This document shows positions 1-8,336 of a DNA stretch of 64,000 bases, in pieces. This DNA is from Atlanticothrix silvestris CENA357 (GTDB lineage: Bacteria; Cyanobacteriota; Cyanobacteriia; Cyanobacteriales; Nostocaceae): assembly GCF_016056295.1 (NCBI RefSeq), contig NZ_JAECZB010000005.1, positions 92,340 through 156,339 of the forward strand. The letters run 5' to 3'. The notes beneath the pieces were generated by a model. The model had not been told where the DNA came from and searched no databases. It saw only the letters and a program-made list of their open reading frames with translations. The translations under genes were made by a program, and so were the position numbers. Each line of letters starts with the position of its first letter. Positions within the stretch are counted from its first letter, which is position 1.

Positions 1-86
1 GCTTGTCCTGCACTCAAAATAAAAGGAGCAAACACAAAGGAAGACAATGCAGAAATTGTCAGCAAAGACTTGACTATTAGTTTCAT
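1..86 (-). CDS. Start of a secreted protein (partial, runs off the window)
   Basis: The reverse strand opens with ATG at 86-84 and reads about 28 residues to the window edge, beginning MKLIVKSLLTISALSSFVFA. A lysine near the start, a hydrophobic core and small residues towards SAG fit a Sec-type signal peptide. Only the leader is visible, so the mature protein cannot be named. It would be transcribed leftward, away from the LRR fragment at 298. Confidence 0.45.
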   Translation of the reverse strand, partial: MKLIVKSLLTISALSSFVFAPFILSAGQ

Positions 87-297
87 AATCTAGAAGCTTG
101 TTGTAGGTTTTGCCTTATATATTTAAAGTCGTAAACCATACACAAAGGTTCCAGATAATTTCCATAATTCACGCCTATGTCTAATGCCAAAAATTGAGCG
201 CAGGTATAATAGCAGAGATAGCTAGAAGCCAGATTTAAAGTTATGCGATTGCCGATTCCCATTTTCTCGGTTGCCGAATATTTAGCAGCAGAAGTTA

Positions 298-660
298 TTG
301 CAACTGATAGATCGCGCCGTGGCTGAGGGTTGGCAAGAGTTAGACTTGTCGGGAAAGGAGTTGACTGAGTTACCTGGGGAAATTGGTAAGTTGCAGCAGC
401 TTGAGTCTTTGATTTTGGGAAAGAAGGTTGGAGGTTATGAATACAGAGGAGGCCGCTTTCTCGAAAAGGTTTCAGGCAACAATTTAAAAATGCTTCCACT
501 GGAACTATTGGGCTTGCCTAATTTGCGTAAGTTAGATATTAGTGGCAATCCTTTAGAGAGCATTCCCGATGTGGTAACGCAAATACTACATTTAGAGGAA
601 CTGATCTTAATTCGAGTAGAGCTAACTGAAATACCAGAGGCGATCGCGCAATTAATATAA
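298..660 (+). pseudogene. Leucine-rich repeat protein fragment
   Basis: The 120 codons hold about four leucine-rich repeats of the xLxxLxLxxNxLxxLP type (ELDLSGKELTELP near residues 14-26, NLKMLP, LRKLDISGNPLESIP, LEELILIRVELTEIP). This matches the N-terminal part of cyanobacterial LRR or LRR-Roc-COR proteins, which are usually several hundred residues long. The only start is TTG at 298, with an in-frame TAG at 283-285 just before it. The frame ends at 660 in the middle of a repeat with no capping region. Both ends therefore look cut, and I read it as a gene remnant. A short functional LRR protein is possible but less likely. Confidence 0.6.
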
Positions 661-754
661 GTCGGTGGGAAAAAACACAATTATCTTAAGAAATGATAAA
701 CAAGGCTACAATCCTTTTCCCTCCTGCCTTCCTTGATAAATCTCTGGAAAGTGT

Positions 755-1515
755 ATGCTTCAAATTTCGATTGTTATTCCTACTTTTAATGAAGCAGCTA
801 GTTTAGAACGCACCCTGCGCCAACTAACTTTATTGAACCCACCTGTAAAAGAAGTAATAATAATAGATGGTGGTAGCGAAGATGAGACAGTAGCGATCGC
901 TAAGCGAGTTTTGGAATCATTGAATCAAGAATTAAATGTGCAAATTCTATTTTGCGATCGGCGTGGACGTTCCATTCAGATGAATTATGGAGCTTCAGCC
1001 GCAACCGGAGATATACTTTGTTTTCTTCATGCAGACACTTGGATTCCTGATGATGCTGCTGCTGTGATCCAAAACACCTTAGCAGAGCCTACTGTTGCTT
1101 GTGGGGGATTTACTTGTTTAATGACAGGCGCTCAAACTACGCGTTGGGGTATATCCTTGCATAACTACCTGAAAACTTACTATGCCCCGCTAGTATTTAA
1201 ACCTTACTTATTTTTTAAAGGATTGCGTCGCGTCTGTTGTTTGGCGACCAAGTTATGTTCTGTCGTCGGCATGACTTTTGGGATTGCGGCGGATTTGATG
1301 AGGCATTACCAATTATGGAAGATGGAGATTTATGCCTCAGATTGGTGCAAAAAGGATGAATTGCTTTGGTTAACCGCATCGTTCAAAGTTCCGATCGCCG
1401 AGTGGCACGCTGGGGTAGTTGGAAAGCTACAGCAATTTACATTTACATCGGAATTTTATGGGGAATTGGCGTTGATGCCAACTATCTTAAACAGTTTTAT
1501 CAGGATATTCGTTGA
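755..1515 (+). pseudogene. TIGR04283-type family 2 glycosyltransferase, frameshifted and with a premature stop
   Basis: The first ~157 codons read as a GT-A glycosyltransferase: SIVIPTFNEA at the N-terminus, IIDGGSEDETV, and GDILCFLHADTWIP carrying the DxD-like site. This matches the glycosyltransferase group often annotated near arsenosugar or radical-SAM genes. After FFKGLR (about 1229-1233) the family pattern continues in another frame: LLFGDQVMFCRRHDFWD, then GGFDEALPIMEDGDLCLRL. That frame meets TGA at 1357-1359, where relatives have Arg (CGA), then continues IALVNRIVQSSDRRVARWGS to a natural stop at 1513-1515. Two independent lesions make this a pseudogene. The uninterrupted 755-1564 frame is a chimera whose last ~110 residues are out of frame. 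Its 3' end overlaps the converging DUF547 remnant. Confidence 0.85.
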
Positions 1516-2305
1516 TTTAAGCTCCAGTCGTAGTCAAGATAAGATATTGGTGTTGCCGCAGTGAATGGCATGTCTGTTTTCAAATAGGATTGCTATATTC
1601 AGGAATGGAAGGTGCAACTTTTAAAAAATCTTGCCGATACCACTGGAAAATTTTATTGCAGTAAAGAGTTTGACTATGAGAGTCATAACGAACTTTTTGG
1701 GGATTGTTAATAAAGCGATGAGCATCTTCATCTAACTGCTGAATAACTTGCTCAGGAAAGTAAGCTCCCGAACGAAGTAAAGGACAACCGACTGATACCA
1801 ATTCACAAAAATCTTGATACATATAGATTTCTCGTAGGGGCACGGCAATGCCGTGCCCCTACCAACGTATTTGTATAACTTTTAAAGTTAAATGGTATGA
1901 AGCACAAACAATTGCAAAATGTATTCGTGGCTTTTGTAACTCGTTTCTGAGAATTTGGTTCTCGATTTGAGCTAGACTGTAACGTTGACCAAAAATGTAA
2001 TAAATTCGACGCTGGAAGAACCATAAAAAACCGAGCCAGTTAGGAACCCCGAAAATTTTTGGCAGAATTGATTCCAGTGGGTATAGTTTTAAAATACTGG
2101 AAATAGTAAACGCATTGTAGAGGTTAATCCACAATGCTAATTGCTCTACAGCGTTGATATTAGATTGGAGAGGCAAATTTTTTTGGTTGTCCAACCAATC
2201 ATCAAGTACTTGGGGTTGCTCTGTTTTCCACGCGAGATAGTTTACACGTCCCTGTTGATCAACATATTGACGAAGTAGTGTATCCCAAGGTTCAAAATCA
2301 ATCAT
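1500..2305 (-). pseudogene. DUF547 protein gene broken by a 102-bp hairpin element and a frameshift
   Basis: From ATG at 2305 the frame gives MIDFEPWDTLLRQYVD, then LALWINLYNAF and IHFAIVCAS, the standard DUF547 pattern. Immediately after CAS the reading enters an inserted sequence (1796-1897). The family pattern resumes after it as VGCPLLRSGAYFPEQV through YCNKIFQWYRQDF to SIPEY. The insertion plus its 3-bp duplication is 105 bp, so the frame is kept and only one TAG (1859-1861) interrupts it. A second lesion near 1585 shifts the frame: the expected C-terminus, KTDMPFTA and then YDWSLNQRIS, is found in another frame and ends at the TGA at 1502-1500. The two open pieces are 1859-2305 and 1580-1843. 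The gene converges on the glycosyltransferase remnant. Function of DUF547 is unknown. Confidence 0.88.
1796..1897. mobile_element. TACCA-ended hairpin element (MITE-like), copy 1
   Basis: This 102-bp segment begins TACCAATT and ends AAATGGTA, an imperfect terminal inverted repeat. It is flanked on both sides by TGA (1793-1795 and 1898-1900), a 3-bp target duplication. Its centre (about 1834-1861) is a long perfect palindrome, GTAGGGGCACGGCA with TGCCGTGCCCCTAC. It carries no gene. The interrupted DUF547 sequence defines both boundaries exactly. A second member with the same ends lies at 35999-36096. TNA-type 3-bp duplications are known for some IS5-group transposases, so one of these may mobilise it in trans (inference). 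Confidence 0.8.
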
Positions 2306-2325
2306 AAAAGATAGTCTTTAAATTC

Positions 2326-2742
2326 CTACTCAAAAACATATTTTTGCGCCACCTTCCAATAGCGTGAGAAACGTTTAAGATCAATATAGCCATCGTAATC
2401 AAAAAATAATTCCACATCTAATACTTCCACTTTTAAAGCAGCCTCAATGCCATTACAGATATCACTAAACCGGGGGCTGGGGCTATTTGCTGTCGCTATT
2501 AAATCGGCGTGATTTTCTTGGGCAAAAACTAAAAGTTCTTGTGCCACGTTGCCACGACGAATTATAACTGGTAACTCTAGTAAGCATTCATAGATAAACG
2601 TGATGCGTTTAAGGCTCAGTTGCCATTCCTCTATTAAAGCTTCATCCCACACCCAGATTGCTGGGGCATTGGGGTATTTTTGTAATGCAGGGTTGTAAGG
2701 ACTAAGGCAGTCTCCGTGTACCCAAACTATTGGTTGACTCAT
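2326..2742 (-). CDS. Photolyase/cryptochrome N-terminal (Rossmann-like) domain as a separate protein
   Basis: This 138-residue protein starts with QPIVWVHGDCLSPYNPAL, a strand-loop start resembling the antenna or Rossmann domain of photolyases. ELPVIIRRGNVAQELLVFAQ and ADLIATANSPSPRF follow in the positions where photolyases have their deoxyribose-phosphate and antenna fold. It lacks the FAD-binding half, which is the next gene upstream in the same transcript. Its ATG overlaps that gene's TGA by 4 bp (ATGA, 2739-2742), so the two are almost certainly co-translated. The two proteins probably form one photoreceptor or repair enzyme, with the domains in swapped gene order. Domain identity is moderately sure and the partnership is inferred. 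Confidence 0.65.
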   Translation of the reverse strand: MSQPIVWVHGDCLSPYNPALQKYPNAPAIWVWDEALIEEWQLSLKRITFIYECLLELPVIIRRGNVAQELLVFAQENHADLIATANSPSPRFSDICNGIEAALKVEVLDVELFFDYDGYIDLKRFSRYWKVAQKYVFE

Positions 2743-3581
2743 CTTTTACCTTTTTTGCCGCGTTGCCAACTTTGGCTGTTGGCTTGTTTAGTAAACTCAC
2801 CTTGGGGAAAAAGCCGATGCTCTAATTCTTCATAACTACCTTCAAAGTCACAATGACCATAAAGGGGGCATTTTTGGCAATAAACACTTTTGGTATAGCG
2901 TTCTAAGTTCTCGCGGTTAAAAAAATACGGTTTATGACTAAAGGTGCTGGCAATCCACTGCCATGACATATTATTACTGGCTGGATCGCCATCTAAAAGA
3001 TGTTCCAAAAACCACTTGGCTCCTGTTTGCCAGCGAATACGTCGCCAATGGACAATATAAGCCGCTAGCCACATGCGGATATGATTATGCAAGTAACCCG
3101 TTGCGCGCAAGTCATGGCTGAAGTTGTCGATGCACACTCGCCCTGTAATGCCCTCTTTAATGTCTGTGGGTAAATCTAGTGTGTAATCTTTGGAGGTGTA
3201 GCCAGTTTTGTATTCTTCTTGATCTTGCCAGATACCCTTGCCTAGCTTGACATATAAGCGCTGCCAATAGTCACGCCAAGCCAATTCGTTAATTAATTTA
3301 GTGCCATCTTCAGGATTGTCTACATGTTCCAGCACGTAATCTCGAATTTCTCGCAAGTTCACAACACCATAACGAAGGTAAGGCGACAGTCTAGTGACCG
3401 CACCGGTTAAAAAATTGCGAGTTTTACCATATTCTGCTACATTCACTTTTTGCAGTGCTTGTTCAGCGGCTTTACGCCCACCGACAATTTCGCTGATGTG
3501 ATCATCACGTTCTGCGACTGTGGGAAATTGTTCACGGAGATAATCTAGCAATTGCTCACGACTAGTAAATTCACGTAGCAT
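2739..3581 (-). CDS. FAD-binding domain protein of the DNA photolyase/cryptochrome superfamily
   Basis: The 280 residues match the helical FAD-binding half of photolyases and cryptochromes. Visible are RLSPYLRYGVVNLREI (relatives have SxLSPyLxxGxxSxR), INELAWRDYWQRL, GRVCIDNFSHDLRATGYLHN, and MWLAAYIVHWRRIRWQTGAKW, with the flavin-contacting region DGDPASNNMSWQWIAS. A C-terminal CQKCPLYGHC may hold a metal or simply be structural. The N-terminal antenna domain is absent from this polypeptide and is encoded by the overlapping downstream gene. Full-length photolyases are about 470-500 residues, and the two genes together give 418. Likely role: blue-light sensing or repair of pyrimidine dimers in a two-protein arrangement. 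Which lesion or signal it handles cannot be told from sequence. Confidence 0.8.
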   Translation of the reverse strand: MLREFTSREQLLDYLREQFPTVAERDDHISEIVGGRKAAEQALQKVNVAEYGKTRNFLTGAVTRLSPYLRYGVVNLREIRDYVLEHVDNPEDGTKLINELAWRDYWQRLYVKLGKGIWQDQEEYKTGYTSKDYTLDLPTDIKEGITGRVCIDNFSHDLRATGYLHNHIRMWLAAYIVHWRRIRWQTGAKWFLEHLLDGDPASNNMSWQWIASTFSHKPYFFNRENLERYTKSVYCQKCPLYGHCDFEGSYEELEHRLFPQGEFTKQANSQSWQRGKKGKR

Positions 3582-3683
3582 TTTTTTTAAAGTGTAAATT
3601 TGTTACTAACAAAAACATGAGACAGTAGTAGTTAGATGCGATCGCCTAAGCATAAGTAAAATTTTAAATATCAAATTCTTATT

Positions 3684-4157
3684 ATGAGTAATATTCCTCA
3701 AGCTGGACAACCAGCGCCTGATTTCTCTATTCCTGACCAAAATGGTAATTCAGTCACTCTCGGCGATTTCAGCAGTAAATGGGTCGTCCTATATTTTTAC
3801 CCCAAAGACGACACCCCTGGCTGTACCACTGAAGCAAAAGATTTCACTGCATTGTATCAAGACTTCAACACTCTAGAGGCAATAATCCTAGGAGTGAGTC
3901 CAGATTCGGAGAAATCACATTGCAAATTTATTGACAAACATAACTTGTCAATCACCCTTTTGAGTGATCCAGAACATCATCTAATAGAAACTTATGGTGC
4001 TTGGCGCTTAAAGAAGTTTATGGGAAAAGAATATATGGGTGTAGTGCGCTCAACTTTTCTCATTTCACCTGAGAAAGTTATTGCTTATGCTTGGCCAAAT
4101 GTAAAAACTAAAGGACATGCCCAACAAGTTTTAACTAAATTGCGAGAATTACAGTAG
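3684..4157 (+). CDS. bcp: Peroxiredoxin Q / BCP (thiol peroxidase)
   Basis: A 157-residue AhpC/TSA-fold protein that reduces hydrogen peroxide and organic hydroperoxides using thioredoxin. The peroxidatic site is KDDTPGCTTEAKDF with Cys47, Thr44 and Glu50. The resolving cysteine five residues later, seen in many BCPs, is absent. A second cysteine at position 80 (SEKSHCKFID) lies about 33 residues on, the spacing of the PrxQ subtype whose resolving cysteine sits in helix alpha-3. It has no signal peptide, so it is cytoplasmic. It converges with the MFS gene at 4241-5443. The start ATG gives the usual N-terminus for the family, with PAPDFSIPDQNG following. Confidence 0.93.
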   Translation: MSNIPQAGQPAPDFSIPDQNGNSVTLGDFSSKWVVLYFYPKDDTPGCTTEAKDFTALYQDFNTLEAIILGVSPDSEKSHCKFIDKHNLSITLLSDPEHHLIETYGAWRLKKFMGKEYMGVVRSTFLISPEKVIAYAWPNVKTKGHAQQVLTKLRELQ

Positions 4158-4240
4158 TTTTCATTGGTTTAGATCCCCTTCTTTGCGCCTATACTGTGGG
4201 TTCCGCTTTTGCGGTATGCGTGAGACAACAAAAGATATAT

Positions 4241-5443
4241 TTAATTAACTTGAGCAACAGATATTTTCTTAGTCAGAAGAATACCCACAATAGCTATTAC
4301 AAAAGTAAACTCAGCTAATAAAAATGCACCTATTGATGTTATTCCTACTTGTTTCATCAGTAGAGATACGATCGCAGTTCCTCCAGCAGTGCCACCAAAA
4401 TATAATCCAGTCCCTAAGCCTGCCTGAATATAAGGAATTTTACTTAATACCAAAGAAATCATACTAATAAAAAGTAAGCTAAAACTAACACCAAAACCAA
4501 GTATTAATCCTATTGCTATAATGTTGTTTTCATTTAATATTGTTAACCCCATCAAACCTGTCATTGTTCCTAAGCCAATTAACATAGATTTATCAGCACC
4601 TAATTCTGCTGTCCATTCTCCCAAAGTAACTGAAGCGATCGCTGATACTAAAAGTATTTCGGAAACAATAAATTCTACTTGGAGTCCAGGTAGTTGAGTT
4701 TGCAATTCTTGAGGAAATACTGATAGTAATAAATTAACTTCAATTCCTGCGGCTAAACTAATCACGAAAATTAAAATTAACAGTAAGTTAGGGGCATCCG
4801 CAGATATATCTTGATTTAGAGTAGAGGGATCAAAAAAATGTCTAGGAGTAAATAAACGCAAAATGTATGCTCCCAAAACTAAAGCGATCGCTCCTAAAAG
4901 AAAAGTAATCGACGCACCCATACTGTAGAGTAAGGTATTTCCCATTGAGCCAATTGCTGCTACTAATCCAAATACAAACATCAGAATGGCATTAGCTTGA
5001 GGTAACTCAGTGATGGGTGCAAATTGTATTAAAAGTGCGATCGCCGGGCCACGAAAGCTGATCATTGCTATCACCCAAGCATTCATTAACACTGGTACTA
5101 TCCAACGTGTGCCTACCGGAAAATTCTGTTTTGCTAACAGCGAAACAGTGACGAAAATTAAACCTGCCAACACTACCCCAACACTAATCATCGGCAAACG
5201 GCTACCTATACGCTGCTGGATGCGATCGGAAATTCCGCCAATCAAAGGTTCTATAAATGCTGCGAGTAAACCTTGTACTATTCCCAGCCAGCTTGCCAGT
5301 TCAACAAATTCGAGTTGTTGTAAAATTTTGGGCTGATAAAATCCATACACCATCCAACTGAAGATAATCGCTGCTAGTAAAGCGGCTAATCCCCAAACTT
5401 GTCGCCATAAAATTTCAGGGCGGGTATTGAAAGAGTTAACCAT
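4241..5443 (-). CDS. Major facilitator superfamily transporter
   Basis: The 400 residues contain about twelve hydrophobic segments. The MFS loop 2-3 signature is seen as EPLIGGISDRIQQRIGSRLP near residues 65-85 (G-x3-D-R-x2-R-R/G type). A charged, less hydrophobic stretch around residues 200-215 (RHFFDPSTLNQD) separates the two six-helix halves. Glycine-rich helices near the C-terminus (YIQAGLGTGLYFGGTAGGTA) are usual. This arrangement resembles the glycoside-pentoside-hexuronide:cation symporter branch, but the substrate cannot be called. It stands alone: it converges with bcp, and a long gene-poor stretch lies upstream. Confidence 0.8.
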   Translation of the reverse strand: MVNSFNTRPEILWRQVWGLAALLAAIIFSWMVYGFYQPKILQQLEFVELASWLGIVQGLLAAFIEPLIGGISDRIQQRIGSRLPMISVGVVLAGLIFVTVSLLAKQNFPVGTRWIVPVLMNAWVIAMISFRGPAIALLIQFAPITELPQANAILMFVFGLVAAIGSMGNTLLYSMGASITFLLGAIALVLGAYILRLFTPRHFFDPSTLNQDISADAPNLLLILIFVISLAAGIEVNLLLSVFPQELQTQLPGLQVEFIVSEILLVSAIASVTLGEWTAELGADKSMLIGLGTMTGLMGLTILNENNIIAIGLILGFGVSFSLLFISMISLVLSKIPYIQAGLGTGLYFGGTAGGTAIVSLLMKQVGITSIGAFLLAEFTFVIAIVGILLTKKISVAQVN

Positions 5444-7065
5444 GATTCTGCCTTACTTTCCTTAATAGGTGATGCGATTGTATGACAAATTGTATTAGCA
5501 AAAGCGCATTAAAAACTGCATAATTTTGAACTTTAGACAAAAATACTTTGTACAAAGTAAAACTATATTGATAGCGTTAATGTCAGTAAGTACTAGTGAA
5601 AAACTATGAACACTGTTGTAAAATTTGTATTGTTACAAACTACAGTGAATATTTCCCTTAATTTAACAATTATGCATACTTTTTATACCAATGTAGCGTG
5701 GTAAACATAAGTTGTTTTTAACAAAAATAAAGACTATTACAGACTTAGCGTCCAAAATATCTGTATTTTAAAGTTTTTATCCCATTCGTAGAAAACTGAC
5801 GCTACAGTTAAATTAATATTATGAGTTAGGTATTAACTTTACGATTTTGAATGGTTAAGTACATAAAATTTTCAAAAGAGGTATTTAGTATAATCAATGT
5901 CAAATTCTAATGTTAGTAAGCTTTTTGGCAGAATTGGTATAAATAACATAATTATTTCTTATTAGTAGTTTATAGATAGCAATTTGAGCTATTCCAGCCA
6001 GCAGCCCCACACCGTCCCGAAGTTATTTAGATATTGCTAGGTGTTACACTTGATACCCTTGGTCAGTAATTAACATTACAGCCTCAAAAAATTGAATATT
6101 TCAGTATACAAGCTGAAATATTATTTGGTAGCGATCGCCTGAATATACAGCGTTTTTCGGTTGAGTGTAGTACATCTATTAAGAAGAAAGGGGCTAGAGA
6201 CTAGGGACTAGAGGCGAGAGTAATGTACCTCATCCAAATAAAATTTGCTGTAAATGCATGATTAGGAAAATTTTTCAACTCCTGCCAAGAGTATATTTGA
6301 GTTCTTTTCAAGAATTATCAAAAAAAACTACAACTTACATAATTTATATCCAATTAATTATCCACGTTAACAATTATTGTCCTAATTATTCCTTTTGCGA
6401 CATTAAATCACTAATTTTATGAATTATCCTCTACTTTTAGTTTTAGTTTTTCTGAATATATTGTCAGATTTTTTTGTGTTTATCAGGTACATTTACTCCA
6501 GTTTAGGGTACAATAATCATTACTCAAATTCTGATGAGTTATAAACATAACCAAAGCATAAATAAGCCATAACTATATTAGTTTGTCCTTATCAAATATT
6601 TTTGTGTTGTTTATGCAGTAATATTACGGCTAGTTATGTAACATATATGATCTTCTAATCTATTGAAATAGATTTTCTTGATCTGGCTGATTTCATCGGA
6701 ATGTAGCTGGTATAAGGATAAGCCTGTATTTTTGCGCCCAAATGTAAATTGAAGATACTGCTTATTTCTAATACCAAAAATTAGCCTGTGATATAGGGGA
6801 TCGCTATTTTTCATATTAGTAATCAATAAGTTAAAGAAATACCACTTTTATAATTTCTTTGTTATTTTGTATTTAACGGGACAGTTATTCAGCATTTGCT
6901 AAGTTTAAATAACAATTAGTTCAACTATATTACGCGCAAATCTTATGCCAATTACTAACTTCGTGCTTGCCCTAATTCCGTTCATAGCAAGCATACAAAT
7001 AATTGGGATAGATTGCATGGGAATCATTAGAATTCACAACAAGTAGTTTATTAACAAGGGAAACC
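5444..7065. other. Gene-poor AT-rich stretch
   Basis: About 1.6 kb without a convincing gene. It contains one 107-bp mobile element (6146-6252). It also has a TACCAATG (5686) facing a TTGGTA (5939) that do not have matching target duplications, and an 8-bp inverted repeat TGTAGCGT/ACGCTACA (about 5693 and 5802). A 71-codon reverse frame at 6611-6826 has no recognisable family and no clear ribosome site. The last ~200 bases probably hold the promoter of the gene at 7078. Confidence 0.5.
6146..6252. mobile_element. 107-bp TA-flanked MITE-like repeat, copy 1
   Basis: It begins TACAGCGTTTTTCGGTTG and ends AAATTTGCTGTA. The reverse complement of the end (TACAGCAAATTTTATTTG) aligns with the start over about 30 bases with roughly two thirds identity, a long imperfect terminal inverted repeat. 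The core contains GGGGCTAGAGACTAGGGACT. A second copy of exactly the same length lies at 21041-21147 and differs at about seven positions. If the terminal TA belongs to the target, the element is CAGC...GCTG in a TA site, as for IS630/mariner-type elements (inference). It has no coding capacity. Confidence 0.75.
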
Positions 7066-7077
7066 TTGCTTACAACC

Positions 7078-7437
7078 ATGCTCAAAACAAAACGTCAACA
7101 TATTTTTATTCCTGCTTTTATTAAGCCATTAGGCGTAAAACATGAAGCAGGTAGCCAAAACCAATTTGCTCAGCCTCAATCTGATATATTGCAACCATTG
7201 CGTAATTGGCTAGACAAGCTAGAAGTGCAAAATCGTAAATTCGCTCACTTTATTGCTAAATTAATTCCTGCTCAATGTCCCTTTGAGCGCGATCTTATGT
7301 TGTTTGGTCGCAAAATAGCTCATATTCCACCAATGTGTAAGCTCAATCCATTTTATGAGCAGTTTGTAGGCTTGCGTTTTCGCGCGTTGTGTTATTTAGT
7401 AGATCAGTGTGGAGAAGATATCCAATCTTACTGCTGA
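7078..7437 (+). CDS. Mo-dependent nitrogenase C-terminal family protein (Mo-nitro_C)
   Basis: A small protein of about 119 residues. Its C-terminal half, KLIPAQCPFERDLMLFGRKI then HIPPMCKLNPFYEQFVGLRF and ALCYLVDQCGEDIQSYC, is the conserved Mo-nitro_C domain found in cyanobacteria. Despite the name these are free-standing proteins of unknown function, not nitrogenase subunits. The conserved cysteines (QCPFE, MCKLN, ALCYL, QCGED, final Cys) could bind metal. A paralog is encoded at 34968-35345. The ATG at 7078 gives a sensible N-terminus, but a TTG at 7066 has the better-placed AAGGG (7056-7060), so translation may begin there. A broken cupin gene follows. Confidence 0.82.
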   Translation: MLKTKRQHIFIPAFIKPLGVKHEAGSQNQFAQPQSDILQPLRNWLDKLEVQNRKFAHFIAKLIPAQCPFERDLMLFGRKIAHIPPMCKLNPFYEQFVGLRFRALCYLVDQCGEDIQSYC

Positions 7438-7459
7438 ACGTCAACCAAAAAAACACGGC

Positions 7460-7731
7460 ATGGAAATTCAAATTTAGCATCAACCCAGTCAAGAACGTCT
7501 CAACCAGTTGGGTGTGTTCAAATGGGCAATTTGGCAAAAGGAAGTATCCAAATTTCCCTGGACTTATGATACTCAAGAAATTTGTTATTTTTTGGCAGGT
7601 GATGTAGTCGTTAGCCTAACGGTGGGCAACCAGTGCAAATGGGTAAAGGAGATTTAGTTACTTTTCCCGCTGGAATGTCCTGTATATGGGAAGTGAGAAG
7701 TGATGTAAAAAAGCATTACCGCTTCGATTAG
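7460..7731 (+). pseudogene. Small cupin-domain protein gene, broken
   Basis: Reading from ATG 7460 gives MEIQI, then TAG at 7475-7477 where Gln (CAG) is expected. After it the family pattern continues, HQPSQERLNQLGVFKWAIWQ, then FPWTYDTQEICYFLAGDVVV. After VVV (about 7609-7620) the frame shifts to give PNGGQPVQMGKGDLVTFPAG and MSCIWEVRSDVKKHYRFD, ending at TAG 7729-7731. This is the ~90-residue single-domain cupin (DUF861-like, EutQ/ureidoglycine aminohydrolase fold). One nonsense mutation and one frameshift mean it is no longer made intact. Confidence 0.85.
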
Positions 7732-8214
7732 TCAAGAATCAAGAGTTATTTCTCTCGCCTTTCGTCTCCAGAACGCAAGCATCTCAAAACTTAATTTACA
7801 TCTCGATTGTAGGGGGGGTTCGCAACGAGTGTTATACACTAAAGTCGCAGTGTAGGTATATTGTTTATATGCGTATCTGTCAAAACTTGTTGCGACTCCA
7901 TCCCCAAGACAATATTCATAGGAATAGACAGTCTCATTTCCTCCAAATTTGGCAGAAAGTTCTTGCCAAATAGGCGCTTGGTAGCCAAAAACATAGTTGT
8001 AGAATTTTTTGGACTCTGCTTGATCGTAGTTGTAACTTCTTGGATATTGGGCAAAATCTGCGTTGAAATTTAAGCTGATATCCTTCGTCTGATTGTTGAC
8101 AAAGGTAATAGAGAAATTACTTTTAGGGAATTGCGGAAATAGCCGCCGGAAGCTTTTGGGAGCATAAGTATAAGTTAGGCGATCGCCATTGGTGCGTTTA
8201 GTAAGGTAAAGTCC
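7732..8214 (-). pseudogene. Unidentified gene remnant: 161-codon open frame without a start codon
   Basis: On the reverse strand an open frame runs from just after a TAA (8217-8215) to TGA at 7734-7732. It contains protein-like sequence such as RTNGDRLTYTYAPKSFRRLF, then SNFSITFVNNQTKDISLNFN and KKFYNYVFGYQAPIWQELSA. No ATG, GTG or TTG lies near its beginning, so the N-terminus has probably been lost. The last ~40 codons look less protein-like. I do not recognise the family. The shorter frames with start codons in this stretch look like shadows of this one. Confidence 0.4.
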
Positions 8215-8336
8215 TTACCTCCACTCACGAGCAAGGGAGTTCATAATCGTGTTAGTGGGTAGTTAGAAACAGCAGATGCTTTCTAGCAGACAAATGTTTT
8301 TACTCACTGCCATTATGATGAGGACGCTGATTAAAA

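Noticed and set aside
5010..5336. 108-codon forward frame inside the MFS gene and similar long antisense frames (for example 38394-38801, 46657-47016, 60741-61130)
   Set aside because: They lie antisense to conserved genes and have the composition of shadow frames.
5686..5939. TACCAATG facing TTGGTA as a possible 254-bp element
   Set aside because: The inverted match is only about 7 bp, flanks differ (TTA versus TAA), and the body is not palindromic.
6611..6826. 71-codon reverse-strand frame in the gene-poor stretch
   Set aside because: No recognisable family, no clear ribosome-binding site, and surrounded by non-coding AT-rich DNA; length is within chance expectation.
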